From assembly GCF_012726295.1 (NCBI RefSeq), contig NZ_JABAOB010000001.1, positions 1-64,000 of the forward strand: a DNA stretch of 64,000 nucleotides. Direction: 5' to 3'. The position numbers and the translations under genes were made by a program. The stretch comes from Chitinophaga sp. Ak27 (GTDB taxonomy: Bacteria > Bacteroidota > Bacteroidia > Chitinophagales > Chitinophagaceae). Under the pieces are notes generated by a model. The model saw only the letters and a program-made list of their open reading frames with translations, did not search any database and had not been told where the DNA came from. Positions 20,401 to 29,257 of this stretch are shown piece by piece (the stretch's first letter is position 1; each line of letters begins with the position of its first letter).

Positions 20401-23400
20401 CTTTTCTGCGGGGGATACCTTATCCGGATAATTATTTTTGTAGAAAGATGACTCCAGTACCGTATCATCTTCATCATAATATTTCTCTTCCCAGGCAGTA
20501 CGCGTCGTTTCGGTGAAGAAGCCTTTAGGGGTATCTACTCTTATCACGCGCATCAAGGGATCATAGTAGGTACTGGTAGGCGGTATCAGCACAATATCAT
20601 CCACGCCTTCATAGTAAGGCGAGTCGGAGAAAAATGGGAGATACTGCTCGCAGGGCTCTCCTTTGTTGTTGTACACTGTACGACCGGAGACCATCCACTG
20701 ATCCGTAGTTGTATCTTTGTCAACCAAGAGCTTACTCTCGATATCTCTTCCCATTCCGTCTTCATACTGTATCGTAGTCTGACAGCTAAAAGGAGTGCTG
20801 GCCGCATTTACGTAATAATATTGTTCCCGTACCAGATGAATAGCGCTGATCGGCTGGGAGTCCCGATTGGAAGGCTTCCAGGTATGCAGGGAATAAAAGA
20901 AATAGTTAGTGGCGCCCTGCAGATAATAATCTTTATGTGCCAGCACATCATCAAAGGTGATAGCGTTTCCGGAAGATCCGGTCAACCTGTTTTGATACTC
21001 CGCAGGTTTACTATCGTAGGCATAGAGCCTCATTCCTCCTGTATCTACAGCAGCCTCTTTCCCAAACGTGCTGGTCACTGTTACCAGGCCAAGTGGATCA
21101 AAAATAGCCTGACTAACATTATTATTAATATCGATCACCTGCTTGTATTGCATCACCTGGTAATCTATTTCACAAGTCTGCTGATTGATCGTTGTATCGT
21201 CCAGGTATTCTTTCTGTACAATCGGCATCAAAACAAAAGGCGTATCATATTCCAGTGTTACCTTCTCAAACAGCGAAGAAGTGGACGCAGCAAAAGAATT
21301 CTCCGTTTTATAAGGCATATGGAAATATCCGGACTGGGTATGATCATAATAATACTGTATCAACCCACGATTCCACCAGTAGCCATTAGTCGTATCGTAG
21401 TAATAGCCGCCGTCGTCTGCCAGGATGGCCTGGGTGAGATGATTGGTAAAAGCGGCATCTATAAAGGCTTGTGTGAATGCCGCCGATTGCAGGTGATGTG
21501 TTAGCCCGTTTGCGCTGATCTGGCCAAAAGGCAGCACGGCAGACTGATCTTCGTTCCAAAAATAGACCTGGTTCCATGTCAGCTGCCTGGCTTCTTTCTT
21601 CAAAGGATCGAGTACGCCTCCATAGGGTACTACATTCGTAAATGCGGTATCCACCTGTGATTTGGCCGCATTGTAGCTGAAGTATTGATTATTCGCATCG
21701 GGAGCCAGCCCGAATAATTCAAATTGTTGCTGCTCACATAGCAGCCCTCTCCATCTGTAGGTTGCATTTTCAGCAGTATCGATGTACTCATATTGGGCGC
21801 CCGTTGCCTTTAGTATCAGCTGGTCCGGCAAAGTGCCAGACATATTGTTTCTGCGGGGCAGATAAATGATCGCAGATGCTTTCACTTGTCCGCTCAGTTC
21901 ATCGACCGACAAAGTAAAATTCTGCTGTATACGCGGATCATCCGGGTTGCGTTCATAATTGTAGGCGATGCCTTCTCTTGAATGAACAGTAAATACGGCA
22001 TAGCGCTGTCCGTTGGCAGGTTGCACCAGGGTGACTGTCACATTAGATGCTTCTACCGTATAAGGGTTGGCCGCTTCCGGACTTTCATCAGTTCCATATA
22101 CTTCCCTGCGCAATAGCTGACCGCTCAGCGCCAGGTAGGCTTCTCTCACGATCTCTGCATCATCGTTATAATCCCCCAGTTCCATTACACTATCCGGGAA
22201 ATCGTATGCGGACTTGTCTCCCTGGAAAAACTGGCGCTTATAATAAGCCATATTTGCCTGATACCCTTCAGATACGCCGGTTAGGAACCATTGCCGGGTA
22301 TATACTGGTGCCACGAATAACTCAGGATTGAACTGTTGGGAAAAAACCTGATTGGAAGTGAAATCATCAAACGTTTCCGTATCCCAGGATTCAACATATC
22401 CAAACCCGCAAAACCTTCTCTCTGCAGGATCGTAGTAGCCATCATGGTATTTATATGCGGTGCTGTAGCGGGTATTGGTGATAAGGTCGATCGTTACTTT
22501 TGATTCTACCACCTGCACTGGAAAACGCAGTTTTGTCACCCAGGGTTTACCTGCCAGTTTATCTTCCAATGCGAATTTGGTGGAACTACAATAATGTAGT
22601 TGTGTGATACAACCCATGTTATTGTCCACCTCATTCATCAGAAAGGGCTTCATCGTTTTGGCGGTGGTGCTGCCGTATAGTGTGATTTCTCCAGTAAAAT
22701 TGTAATAATAGTGGATAGGTGTCGGCGCTATTTTGGTTAATACCAGGCAGGTAGTGCCATTGCCCAGTACATCTGCAAAACTCAGCTGGTCCATCGCATC
22801 ATACAATGCCGGGAGCTCTATCCTAATAGGATCGGCGAAGCTATTACCATTCTGATTGAGGTATATTGCTATATGATTGGCAAAGAGGTAAATCAGGTCT
22901 GTGGTGCCCGTACCGGCGATATCTGCCAGGTAGAGTTGGTTACTGTTGAAGTTATTATCAAAGAGGGGGGCATTGCCCATCAGCACTTTCTTTCCGTACA
23001 CCCCGTAGCCGAGGTTGGGCCAGCACTCCACGATACCGCTGCGGATGCGCACTCTATGCGACAACCCATCTCCAAATATGCCCGTAAACGTCACCAGTTC
23101 CTGGCTGGCACTGGTTGGGGCCGGAATGCTATTGGTGTTGGGTACACTTCTGAGTGGTTTGTATCCTTCCTTTCCTTCAGAGAAAAAGATATTGATATAA
23201 TTAGGCTCCGCCTGCAGCAGATCTGTTTTGCCATTATTGTTGATACCTACCGGCTCCATGAATGGTAGAGACGCCGTATTAGGATACTGGCGGAAAGTGC
23301 TGAAATTATCCCAGGTACCATCGTTGTTGCAATCATAGAACCCTGCATTCCCTGGGTTGCTGATGAGCATCTCCAGCTGTCCGTCGCCGTCGATATCCAC

Positions 23401-24759
23401 CAGCGTGGCATTTCCATCCTGTATGTTTCTGTTAACCGGAAATTGCTGACAGTATGCCGGACCGGCGTATTTTCCTTCGCCAAGTGGTGCGAGGTAAAAA
23501 GAGGTTTCATTGTTGCTATAAAGGAAACCGGGTAATCCATCACCGTAGAGGTCTACCGGCAGGTATTCCGCGTTGCTAAGATCACCGGGAATAGTGAAGC
23601 CCTCTCCCATCTGGAGCACTTTAAATTCCGGCGCCACCGGCGGATTGAAGGCGGAGTAACGCAGTTCCGTTGTGGGTTGCGCGAGTGTTGAAAAAGTGCC
23701 GTCATCATTGAGGCGATAACCGCTGAGGGTTACTTTATTCAACATCGACATACATTGCAGTTCAATATTGTTATAAGCCTGCTGGTGCAGGTACTCCAGG
23801 CCCAGGGATTTCACCAGCAGCGGCGTTGCCTGCAGGCTGGCAAAGTGATGAAACAGTAAAACGTTGCCGCATAAACGAAAAGTGCGTATTTCAAAGCCAC
23901 TGTTATACACGGAATACGGATCCGGCCGGCAGGCCCAGCTTTTCATTGGGATGTAGGCCTTTGCCGGATCAGCAAGATCATATTCTCCGTAATCAAATAT
24001 CAGCTCAAATGCGAATTGCTCTCTTTGAGACGCATCCAGATAATTGCCAAATTGGATACTATGAATATATCTGTTGGCTGTCACTGTTCTATTCTGCTCA
24101 TAAATGGTGGCAGGTACATTATCCGTATTTTCTTCTTTATAGCTGAAGCTATTTTTATTTCCTTTACTGTCCTGGCTCTCATCTATCAACCATTGAAAAA
24201 TCTGCTGCGGTTGGTCAGGGTTACTGATACGCGACGCCCCCGTCTGCCCGTAAAACCTGAGAACATTATCTGCAGACAGCACTTTCCAGAAAGAGAGACC
24301 CGTAGTATCGTCTTTCCATTGTTCTATGAGGGAATAATTGCTCAATATTCTGGGGATATAGATAGTAACCGTATAGGAGATACTGTTAAAGGTTTCCTTC
24401 CGTGGGTTCCCGTTCATTTCTTTTATTAGCAGTTGTCCCGCTTCTTCCATTTCATAGATCATATTGCTATGATACTGTGGGGTGCCCGTTGTTGTGCTGA
24501 CAGATATTTTTGAGAGAGATAATGAACAGCCTAATCCAAAGGTGCTGTTACCGTTCCCTGAGCTATAACTGAGCGCCAGATTGGGTTCAAAGCCTCTGGC
24601 AGCTGTTACTGGAAGGGGTATGGAATAGGTGCCGGTACCTGTAAAAATATTTGGCTGAAAGGAATCTTCCAATCCTTTCATAGCCCCGCCCCCTTTGGGC
24701 AGCGACAATTCTTGTATGGAAATTTTACTTTTCCCGGATTTATCTTCGTTTGGTTCCAT
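17500..24759 (-). CDS. Tc toxin TcB-TcC fusion with BMT5-like toxin domain
   Basis: This 2419-residue protein fuses the TcB and TcC subunits, which elsewhere are usually separate genes, into one cocoon. Residues about 12-105 are SpvB-like (SLPKGGGAMKG, FTGTGTYS, FGLGCSLSLSK). A VCBS/FG-GAP beta-propeller region with DGDGQ-type repeats lies around 390-700, and RHS/YD repeats fill about 1500-2100. The RHS core ends with the self-cleavage region (LYYYGARYYLSWLGRW, DPEG, then GLNLYTYVGNNP and YDPTG at 2147-2151). The 268 residues after it are the cargo and resemble BMT5/DUF2431 methyltransferases. It is first in the operon; TcA follows after 12 bases. Confidence 0.93.
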   Translation of the reverse strand: MEPNEDKSGKSKISIQELSLPKGGGAMKGLEDSFQPNIFTGTGTYSIPLPVTAARGFEPNLALSYSSGNGNSTFGLGCSLSLSKISVSTTTGTPQYHSNMIYEMEEAGQLLIKEMNGNPRKETFNSISYTVTIYIPRILSNYSLIEQWKDDTTGLSFWKVLSADNVLRFYGQTGASRISNPDQPQQIFQWLIDESQDSKGNKNSFSYKEENTDNVPATIYEQNRTVTANRYIHSIQFGNYLDASQREQFAFELIFDYGEYDLADPAKAYIPMKSWACRPDPYSVYNSGFEIRTFRLCGNVLLFHHFASLQATPLLVKSLGLEYLHQQAYNNIELQCMSMLNKVTLSGYRLNDDGTFSTLAQPTTELRYSAFNPPVAPEFKVLQMGEGFTIPGDLSNAEYLPVDLYGDGLPGFLYSNNETSFYLAPLGEGKYAGPAYCQQFPVNRNIQDGNATLVDIDGDGQLEMLISNPGNAGFYDCNNDGTWDNFSTFRQYPNTASLPFMEPVGINNNGKTDLLQAEPNYINIFFSEGKEGYKPLRSVPNTNSIPAPTSASQELVTFTGIFGDGLSHRVRIRSGIVECWPNLGYGVYGKKVLMGNAPLFDNNFNSNQLYLADIAGTGTTDLIYLFANHIAIYLNQNGNSFADPIRIELPALYDAMDQLSFADVLGNGTTCLVLTKIAPTPIHYYYNFTGEITLYGSTTAKTMKPFLMNEVDNNMGCITQLHYCSSTKFALEDKLAGKPWVTKLRFPVQVVESKVTIDLITNTRYSTAYKYHDGYYDPAERRFCGFGYVESWDTETFDDFTSNQVFSQQFNPELFVAPVYTRQWFLTGVSEGYQANMAYYKRQFFQGDKSAYDFPDSVMELGDYNDDAEIVREAYLALSGQLLRREVYGTDESPEAANPYTVEASNVTVTLVQPANGQRYAVFTVHSREGIAYNYERNPDDPRIQQNFTLSVDELSGQVKASAIIYLPRRNNMSGTLPDQLILKATGAQYEYIDTAENATYRWRGLLCEQQQFELFGLAPDANNQYFSYNAAKSQVDTAFTNVVPYGGVLDPLKKEARQLTWNQVYFWNEDQSAVLPFGQISANGLTHHLQSAAFTQAFIDAAFTNHLTQAILADDGGYYYDTTNGYWWNRGLIQYYYDHTQSGYFHMPYKTENSFAASTSSLFEKVTLEYDTPFVLMPIVQKEYLDDTTINQQTCEIDYQVMQYKQVIDINNNVSQAIFDPLGLVTVTSTFGKEAAVDTGGMRLYAYDSKPAEYQNRLTGSSGNAITFDDVLAHKDYYLQGATNYFFYSLHTWKPSNRDSQPISAIHLVREQYYYVNAASTPFSCQTTIQYEDGMGRDIESKLLVDKDTTTDQWMVSGRTVYNNKGEPCEQYLPFFSDSPYYEGVDDIVLIPPTSTYYDPLMRVIRVDTPKGFFTETTRTAWEEKYYDEDDTVLESSFYKNNYPDKVSPAEKLALEKAAVFFDTPTITVSSNTGNACMEIHTMADGRQLPTHTIHDIQGRVVESVDPRLYESNQQEGTHYYNFRYLYAMEAEKPLSTDSADAGVIQELLNIFDKRLLDWNSRNYCQFTSYDKLQRPLQLLVKKLDNTGPVTSFQDFSLAEVYTYGETRADSYNYNLRGQVYQLNDLSGIVIDSSYSMAGQVMQYSRQMVQDYKLPVNWKDQVPLQPEVYLQKDTYNALQLLTTSTTPDDTITTNTYNKASLLKSVDLTFKDNNTQAVISSIIYNANSQRTVVVYGNGTASNYTYEDTTQRLMEQQTTKQGGAKVFTKTKTRVNVVDANLLMDIVYTYDPVGNITQTNDTSVEIVFNNNQQVDPVANFTYDAVYRLIEASGRQHIGINGNTYKNNKVDNSFKQSIFSQLPSSNDLVKLENYREIYTYDDANNLIKKQHIASTSYTVDTPVLANCNRLSGIEYDEAGNMRQLEINSLVPLSYNCCNNLVKAAIITRPDQPDDADYYLYDASEMRTLKVNETLDHGGTVTNISQKIYLGNYEVTREYSVGGSGSPALTSERQTLRVMDTGNCALIVHYWVSASNQRNGHAAGDRSFRFQLSNNVSSVAMERDAAAALISYEEYFPFGGTGIIAGESETEVDLKDYRYNGKECDDSTGLYYYGARYYLSWLGRWNKPDPEGTVDGLNLYTYVGNNPLINYDPTGTSFEAPVAASSNPAGRTRLFLGESDFTYALAFATKHPEIAHTMVATTYETEDQLEELDFYDTMYKNKMALKAMGVQVLHGVDATDFGTWTDTEALGIEQIYFSHPHTQSRKYHTSNVLAGLFREVRTYLGDDVKIHIPRVWNRRKQKEVESMYGFSKVLDAGAENGTWVLDSKHKFSATRYPGYKHTMTKGGGSADVTKHGSTEFVFRRKRENDTADAAEYKKAKTAVDTDNESEDESDTPPPVNPAWERVKADLLKGLATPVFGSLS
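17503..18306 (-). other. TcC hypervariable cargo: BMT5/DUF2431-like methyltransferase domain
   Basis: Residues 2152-2419 of the TcB-TcC fusion lie after the RHS cleavage region and would be released inside the TcA channel. About residues 2165-2340 follow the BMT5 pattern of yeast 25S rRNA N3-uridine methyltransferases: LFLGESDFTYAL (SAM motif I), VATTYETEDQL, VLHGVDATDF, IYFSHPHTQ, a YHTSN helix, VKIHIPRV and RYPGYKHTMTKGG. After it come a basic stretch (FRRKREND, YKKAKT), an acidic run (DNESEDESD) and a C-terminal helix. Inference: the toxin would methylate host rRNA or another RNA. The fold match is by eye. Confidence 0.75.
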
Positions 24760-25451
24760 AGTATATCATAGTTAGGATAACTGATCAATTACACCATCGT
24801 TGAAAAAATACGAACAGACAATCGCCTTCCGGCTAACACCAGATAAGTCATATGATAAGATCGGGACAGAAAAGTGGATAACTATCTGCCCGGCGGTCCG
24901 TACTGCCGGGGAAGAAAGGGATCACACATGCAAAGGATTACAGGTTTATTGGATAGTTGATGAAAAAAGGGATTACGCATCTTAATCAAATTAAGTATTA
25001 CGAGGTTATCTGAGGTAATAGCAGCTGCTAACAACAAGGTTTTCAAGGTATCTCATCACAACGTCATATGAATGCAGGTACAATTACTCCTCCTGTTACA
25101 ACGGAAAATAAAACTACAGCTGCTTACAGAATATTTCCATACAGTTCTGCTATTTTTCTATACAAAAAAGCTTTTTTGGCAACTATTTTTTTTAAGATCT
25201 TACCAGATGAATACGAAGTGGCAGTTTTTTGTAATAATAATAGTAATGGGCGTCTGCAGATGATGCCAGATACTGTGCCTTCCCCTGCTGCTGGCAGAGG
25301 AAGCTATCTGGCTATTGATGGAGCGGTAATCTTATAGATAAAGTACGGGTAGAGGTAATAAGCAATGGGTTGGAAGCGCTAATACCCAAACAGAAGAAGA
25401 TGTTAATTGAATGACAGGCAGCGTTGCTGCCTGTCGCGGTACCGGCGGGCA
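24760..25451. other. Intergenic region upstream of the Tc operon
   Basis: About 690 bases without a credible gene. Two open frames of 60-90 codons near 25070-25337 are low-complexity and lack any start signal. The Tc operon promoter should lie close to 24760-24900 on the minus strand, but I see no good TAnnTTTG there, which suggests an activator-dependent or alternative promoter. A perfect hairpin lies at 25413-25435. Confidence 0.5.
25413..25435 (-). terminator. Hairpin after carbonic anhydrase gene
   Basis: A perfect 9-bp stem (GACAGGCAG and CTGCCTGTC) with a five-base loop lies 17 bases beyond the carbonic anhydrase stop. There is no strong T-run on the minus side, so termination may be inefficient. 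Confidence 0.5.
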
Positions 25452-26081
25452 CTACTCCTCAAAGAAAGTGACTGCCCCCGTTTCCAGGTGATAGATACCA
25501 CCTACTATCTTTATTGCCCCGCTATCTGCCAGTTCTACTATAATTGAACTTTCTGCTTTTAGCTTTTCCATTACATGACGCACATTATTTTCAGTTACAT
25601 TCTTTACAAATCCGGCGTTCTTTCCGTTCCTGTTTTCAGCAGGGGTAGCTGTTTCACGGTCGATAGCCGGCTTTATCTTGTCCAATAATTGGGTGAGGTT
25701 ACCGAGGTGTACATCTTCGCAGGCTCCTTTTATAGCTCCGCATTGTGTATGGCCCAGGACCACGATTATTTTAGAACCTGCCAGCTGTGTACCAAATTCC
25801 ATGCTACCAAGAATATCCTGGTTGAGGACATTGCCCGCTATGCGTATACTGAATATGTCACCCAGCCCCTGGTCGAAGATGAGCTCTACAGAAGTGCGTG
25901 AATCCATACAGCTAAGTACAGTTGCAAACGGATATTGCCCGTCTCTTGTGGCATTTACCTGGCTCAACAAATCCCGGTTGGCTCTCAGGTTGTTAACAAA
26001 CCTTAAGTTACCTTCTTTCAGATACTGAAGCGCCATTTCTGGTGCAAGCGTATTTTGTGATTCCTTGGAGTGCTTGTACAT
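25452..26081 (-). CDS. Beta-carbonic anhydrase
   Basis: The 209-residue enzyme interconverts CO2 and bicarbonate. The beta-class zinc site is complete: Cys58 with Asp60-Arg62 (CMDSR), and His111/Cys114 (HTQCG). The IAGN motif and GSMEFG helix are also present. Length fits the family. No signal peptide is seen, so it is likely cytoplasmic. The neighbour on the same strand upstream is purE, whose N5-CAIR mutase pathway consumes bicarbonate through PurK, but the 115-base gap suggests a separate promoter. The hairpin at 25413-25435 probably ends its transcript. Confidence 0.95.
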   Translation of the reverse strand: MYKHSKESQNTLAPEMALQYLKEGNLRFVNNLRANRDLLSQVNATRDGQYPFATVLSCMDSRTSVELIFDQGLGDIFSIRIAGNVLNQDILGSMEFGTQLAGSKIIVVLGHTQCGAIKGACEDVHLGNLTQLLDKIKPAIDRETATPAENRNGKNAGFVKNVTENNVRHVMEKLKAESSIIVELADSGAIKIVGGIYHLETGAVTFFEE

Positions 26082-26196
26082 GTTTTAAAGTTTGGAAATT
26101 ATTTATACAGCATTAAACAGGCGCAGGCATTTAGGTTAACAAAGCAAATACCTGCAGATTTAATTAGTCATGGCATTAATTCAAGGTACAAGCCTT

Positions 26197-26694
26197 CTAT
26201 ACTATTTGATCTAATGTTTCATTTTGCTTGTTAACCTTGTCATAATTCTCTTTTTTTAATGTTGCGAGCATTTCCCTGATTTTGCTGTTACTCGTCCCTA
26301 AAATCTGTACCGCGAGCAAACCGGCATTGCGCGCGCCATTAACCCCCACTGTGGCTACGGGTATATCACCCGGCATTTGTACTATAGATAAAAGGGAGTC
26401 CCAGCCATCGAGAGAGTTTGTAGACTTAATAGGCACGCCAATTACCGGTAAAGTAGTAATAGCGGCAACCATACCAGGAAGATGTGCTGCGCCGCCAGCG
26501 CCTGCGATTATAATCTTTAAGCCACGTTCTTCAGCAGTAGCAGCATATTCAAACATTTTTTGAGGACTGCGATGTGCCGATACCACGCTAAACTCGTAGC
26601 CTATTTCAAACTTCTTTAGCACTTCTATTGCCTGACGCATAATAGGTGCATCGGAACTACTGCCCATAATAATGCCTACCTCTACCTGTTTCAT
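26197..26694 (-). CDS. purE: N5-carboxyaminoimidazole ribonucleotide mutase (PurE class I)
   Basis: The 165-residue enzyme moves the carboxyl group of N5-CAIR to C4 in purine synthesis. Class I hallmarks are GSSSDAPIM at the N-terminus (phosphate binding), VVSAHRSP (catalytic His) and [12 protein letters not shown]. It follows purK by only six bases, so the two are co-transcribed and act on consecutive steps. Family length (about 160-170) fits. Confidence 0.96.
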   Translation of the reverse strand: MKQVEVGIIMGSSSDAPIMRQAIEVLKKFEIGYEFSVVSAHRSPQKMFEYAATAEERGLKIIIAGAGGAAHLPGMVAAITTLPVIGVPIKSTNSLDGWDSLLSIVQMPGDIPVATVGVNGARNAGLLAVQILGTSNSKIREMLATLKKENYDKVNKQNETLDQIV

Positions 26695-26700
26695 ATTTTT

Positions 26701-27819
26701 TTAATTTAAAATTTTTCGAATTGTTTCAGCTTTGGCGATGACGCTTTCGATAGTATGGTCTGTGATAGTTATATGGCCTACTTTCCGACCCGGCCTTTTA
26801 CCCTCTTTGCCATACCAATGAAGGTGGGAACCCGGGACGTCTAACAAACGCTTCAGTTTTCCTTGTTTATCAGCATTTAATGGAGCACTTTCCAGTATAT
26901 TCATCATTAAAGACGGGCAACAGAGCCGGGGATCGCCCAGGGGCAGTCCGAGTATAGCCCGGAGTAATTGTTCATATTGTGACGTGGTGCTGGCTTCTAT
27001 CGTGTGATGACCGCTGTTGTGCGGCCTTGGAGCCAGTTCATTCACTAAGAGTTTATTATCTTTTGTAACAAACATTTCTACAGCAAGAATGCCGACCAGC
27101 TCGAGCGCACCCGCAATTTGCTTAGCGAGTGCTATTGCGTCTTTTAATATTTCGTCGCCTATCTGGGCGGGCGCTATCTGGTATTCAAGTACGAACTTCT
27201 CTTCAGAAAACACCATCATCACGGGGTCATAGCATTCTACAGCACCATGCTCGTTTCTTGCCACGATTACAGAGATTTCATGTTTAATATTAACTAATTC
27301 TTCAACCACACATGGTGCGTCAAAGGCCGCTAATATATCTTCCTTTGTCTTTAAGACCATAACTCCATAGCCATCGTACCCATCACGACGCTTTTTTAGA
27401 CAGACAGGTAGTTTATTTTCGTATTGAAACAAGTCACTTTTGCCCTGAATGGCTTCTCCGGGTACCACAGGTATATTATGTGATAGCAGAAACTGCTTTT
27501 GTGTAAATTTATCCTGTATTATTTCGATAGTATCAGGCGCCGGAAAAATTTTTACGCCTTGCTTTTCGAGCTGGCGTAAAGCGTTAATATTTACAGCTTC
27601 TTTTTCTATCGTAATGACATCGAGCCCCTTACCAAACTCCAAAACGGCCTCGAAAGAAGCAGGATCACCGCAAAAAAAAGAAGAAGTATAACGTGCACAA
27701 GGTGCATTAGCGTCCTTGTCCATAATCGAAACACTGAGCCCCAGATCTATGGCGTGCCGTGTAATCATCGCACCCAACTGACCGCCCCCTAAAATTCCTA
27801 TTTTCAAATTTTCAAGCAT
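26701..27819 (-). CDS. purK: N5-carboxyaminoimidazole ribonucleotide synthase (PurK)
   Basis: About 372 residues. This ATP-grasp enzyme makes N5-CAIR from AIR, ATP and bicarbonate. It shows the N-terminal GILGGGQLGAMI dinucleotide-like fold, the ATP-grasp stretch LKKRRDGYDGYGV and the metal-binding LVNELAPRPHNSGHHTIEA. The frame can be read from a TTG at 27837, but that codon overlaps the -7 promoter element at 27835-27842. I therefore place the start at the ATG at 27819 (27825 is also possible), giving a nearly leaderless message. purE follows six bases downstream. Confidence 0.95.
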   Translation of the reverse strand: MLENLKIGILGGGQLGAMITRHAIDLGLSVSIMDKDANAPCARYTSSFFCGDPASFEAVLEFGKGLDVITIEKEAVNINALRQLEKQGVKIFPAPDTIEIIQDKFTQKQFLLSHNIPVVPGEAIQGKSDLFQYENKLPVCLKKRRDGYDGYGVMVLKTKEDILAAFDAPCVVEELVNIKHEISVIVARNEHGAVECYDPVMMVFSEEKFVLEYQIAPAQIGDEILKDAIALAKQIAGALELVGILAVEMFVTKDNKLLVNELAPRPHNSGHHTIEASTTSQYEQLLRAILGLPLGDPRLCCPSLMMNILESAPLNADKQGKLKRLLDVPGSHLHWYGKEGKRPGRKVGHITITDHTIESVIAKAETIRKILN

Positions 27820-27834
27820 AATCATCAATTGCCG

Positions 27835-27842
27835 CAAAGATA
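27835..27842 (-). promoter_or_regulatory. -7 element of the purK-purE promoter
   Basis: The minus strand reads TATCTTTG, a full match to the Bacteroidota TAnnTTTG element. Transcription would start about at the purK ATG. No clean -33 TTTG is visible, so the second half-site is weak. Confidence 0.6.
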
Positions 27843-27948
27843 TAAAACTATTTAAAATGATAGTAATACTATTATTATTTATAGTAAAATAAGGAAATAA
27901 GAGCGATTTACTATTAAATCGTAATTTAGGCCCATTAATTACTTAAGT

Positions 27949-28623
27949 ATGGAGTTGCAGTTGCAGATAAAAATGAATTCCAAGCTTTACCTGAGAGACC
28001 CGGATAGTACCGAACTAGGCCGTAATATCATTAAGCACAGTATAAAACTAATCCATGATATTGGCTTTGAGGACTTTACTTTTAAAAAGCTGGCTATAGA
28101 GGTCGGAAGTACAGAGGCCAGCATTTATCGGTATTTTGAAAACAAGCACCGGTTACTGACCTATATTACTACCTGGTTTTGGACATGGTTGGAGTACCAA
28201 TTGATATTTCATACCAACAACCTCAAGCATCCAAGAGAAAAAATAGATATCGTTATAAAATTGCTCACCTTCGAGGTGCAGGACAAATTTATTGTAGAAC
28301 ATATTGACAAAAGTATTTTACATGGCATAGTAATCTGCGAAGGCGACAAAGCATACCTTACAAAGAATGTGACGGAAGATAATAGATCTATGTTGTTTAA
28401 GCCATATAAAGACCTTTGTCACCGTATTGCTGAGATCTTCCTGGAGTTAAATCCTGAATTTGCGTATCCACATTCGTTGGCGAGTACTTTAATTGAAACC
28501 GCACATCGGCAGATGTACTTCAAAGAATACCTTCCGCGTTTAACCGACTTTGGCAAATCCAAAGAAGTAAGGCCATTAGTCGAATTCCTGCAGCATCTGG
28601 TATTTAAGTCGCTCGACAACTGA
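27949..28623 (+). CDS. TetR/AcrR-family transcriptional regulator
   Basis: The 224-residue protein has an N-terminal TetR helix-turn-helix (about residues 22-68), with FEDFTFKKLAIEVGSTEASIY followed by YRYFENKHRLL, the canonical recognition helix and YF-x-K motif. The remaining helical part would bind a ligand and dimerise; it has no close named class. It is transcribed divergently from purK across a 129-base gap and lies 87 bases before the ECF sigma gene. The ATG at 27973 is an alternative start. Its target genes cannot be read from the sequence. Confidence 0.85.
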   Translation: MELQLQIKMNSKLYLRDPDSTELGRNIIKHSIKLIHDIGFEDFTFKKLAIEVGSTEASIYRYFENKHRLLTYITTWFWTWLEYQLIFHTNNLKHPREKIDIVIKLLTFEVQDKFIVEHIDKSILHGIVICEGDKAYLTKNVTEDNRSMLFKPYKDLCHRIAEIFLELNPEFAYPHSLASTLIETAHRQMYFKEYLPRLTDFGKSKEVRPLVEFLQHLVFKSLDN

Positions 28624-28710
28624 CAAAAGACGGGAATAAGAAATTTTTATTCAGGCAAACTTTTCAAAAATGTATTTCGTAAATACATGCGCATTTGAAT
28701 ATATCTGGCT

Positions 28711-29256
28711 TTGAAGGAACCACAAACATACATTACCGAACAGCAACTGGTAAATGGATTAAAGCAACGCGAGCAAGCTGCTTTCAGCTACCTGTACGAT
28801 CATTATTCGTCTGCACTGAATGGCGTAATTTACAATATAATTCCGGATGCCAATATCGCGACAGATATTCTTCAGGAGGTATTTATAAAAATCTGGCGGT
28901 TGATCGACAACTATGATCCTGGCAAAGGAAAGCTGTTTACCTGGATGTTCAACATTGCCCGTAGTACAGCTATTGACCTTGTTCGCAGCAAGGAATGGCG
29001 AAACAGTAAGCGGAATAATAGTTTAACTGAGGACTATGCCCAGTTGCCTGATAAATCGCGGCCCTTATCTGACCTTCCTGAGCTACGGAAAATAGTTTAT
29101 ACCTTAAAAGAAGAATATAAGACCGTCATCGAATTATCTTATTTTGAGGGGTATACTCAAAAAGAAATTGCAACGATGGAACAAATACCCTTGGGAACAG
29201 TTAAAACACGATTAAGAGCAGCATTATTACAACTTAAAAAAAAGATCAATCTTTAA
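28711..29256 (+). CDS. ECF RNA polymerase sigma factor
   Basis: The 181-residue protein has sigma-70 region 2 (about 24-90: YLYDHYSSALNGV, DILQEVFIKIWR, LFTWMFNIARSTAIDLVRS) and region 4 (about 120-175: LSYFEGYTQKEIATMEQIPLGTVKTRLR). The start is a TTG at 28711; no in-frame ATG occurs until well inside region 2. The anti-sigma gene begins two bases after the stop, so the two are coupled. It probably directs transcription of the ferritin-like genes downstream, by analogy with sigma/anti-sigma/effector clusters. Confidence 0.93.
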   Translation: MKEPQTYITEQQLVNGLKQREQAAFSYLYDHYSSALNGVIYNIIPDANIATDILQEVFIKIWRLIDNYDPGKGKLFTWMFNIARSTAIDLVRSKEWRNSKRNNSLTEDYAQLPDKSRPLSDLPELRKIVYTLKEEYKTVIELSYFEGYTQKEIATMEQIPLGTVKTRLRAALLQLKKKINL

Positions 29257-29257
29257 C

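Noticed and set aside
9211..24759. Long plus-strand open frames inside the toxin genes
   Set aside because: They are shadows of the two very long minus-strand genes and carry no domain.
25068..25337. Open frame of 89 codons upstream of the Tc operon
   Set aside because: Low-complexity content, overlapping alternative frames and no start signal; likely chance.
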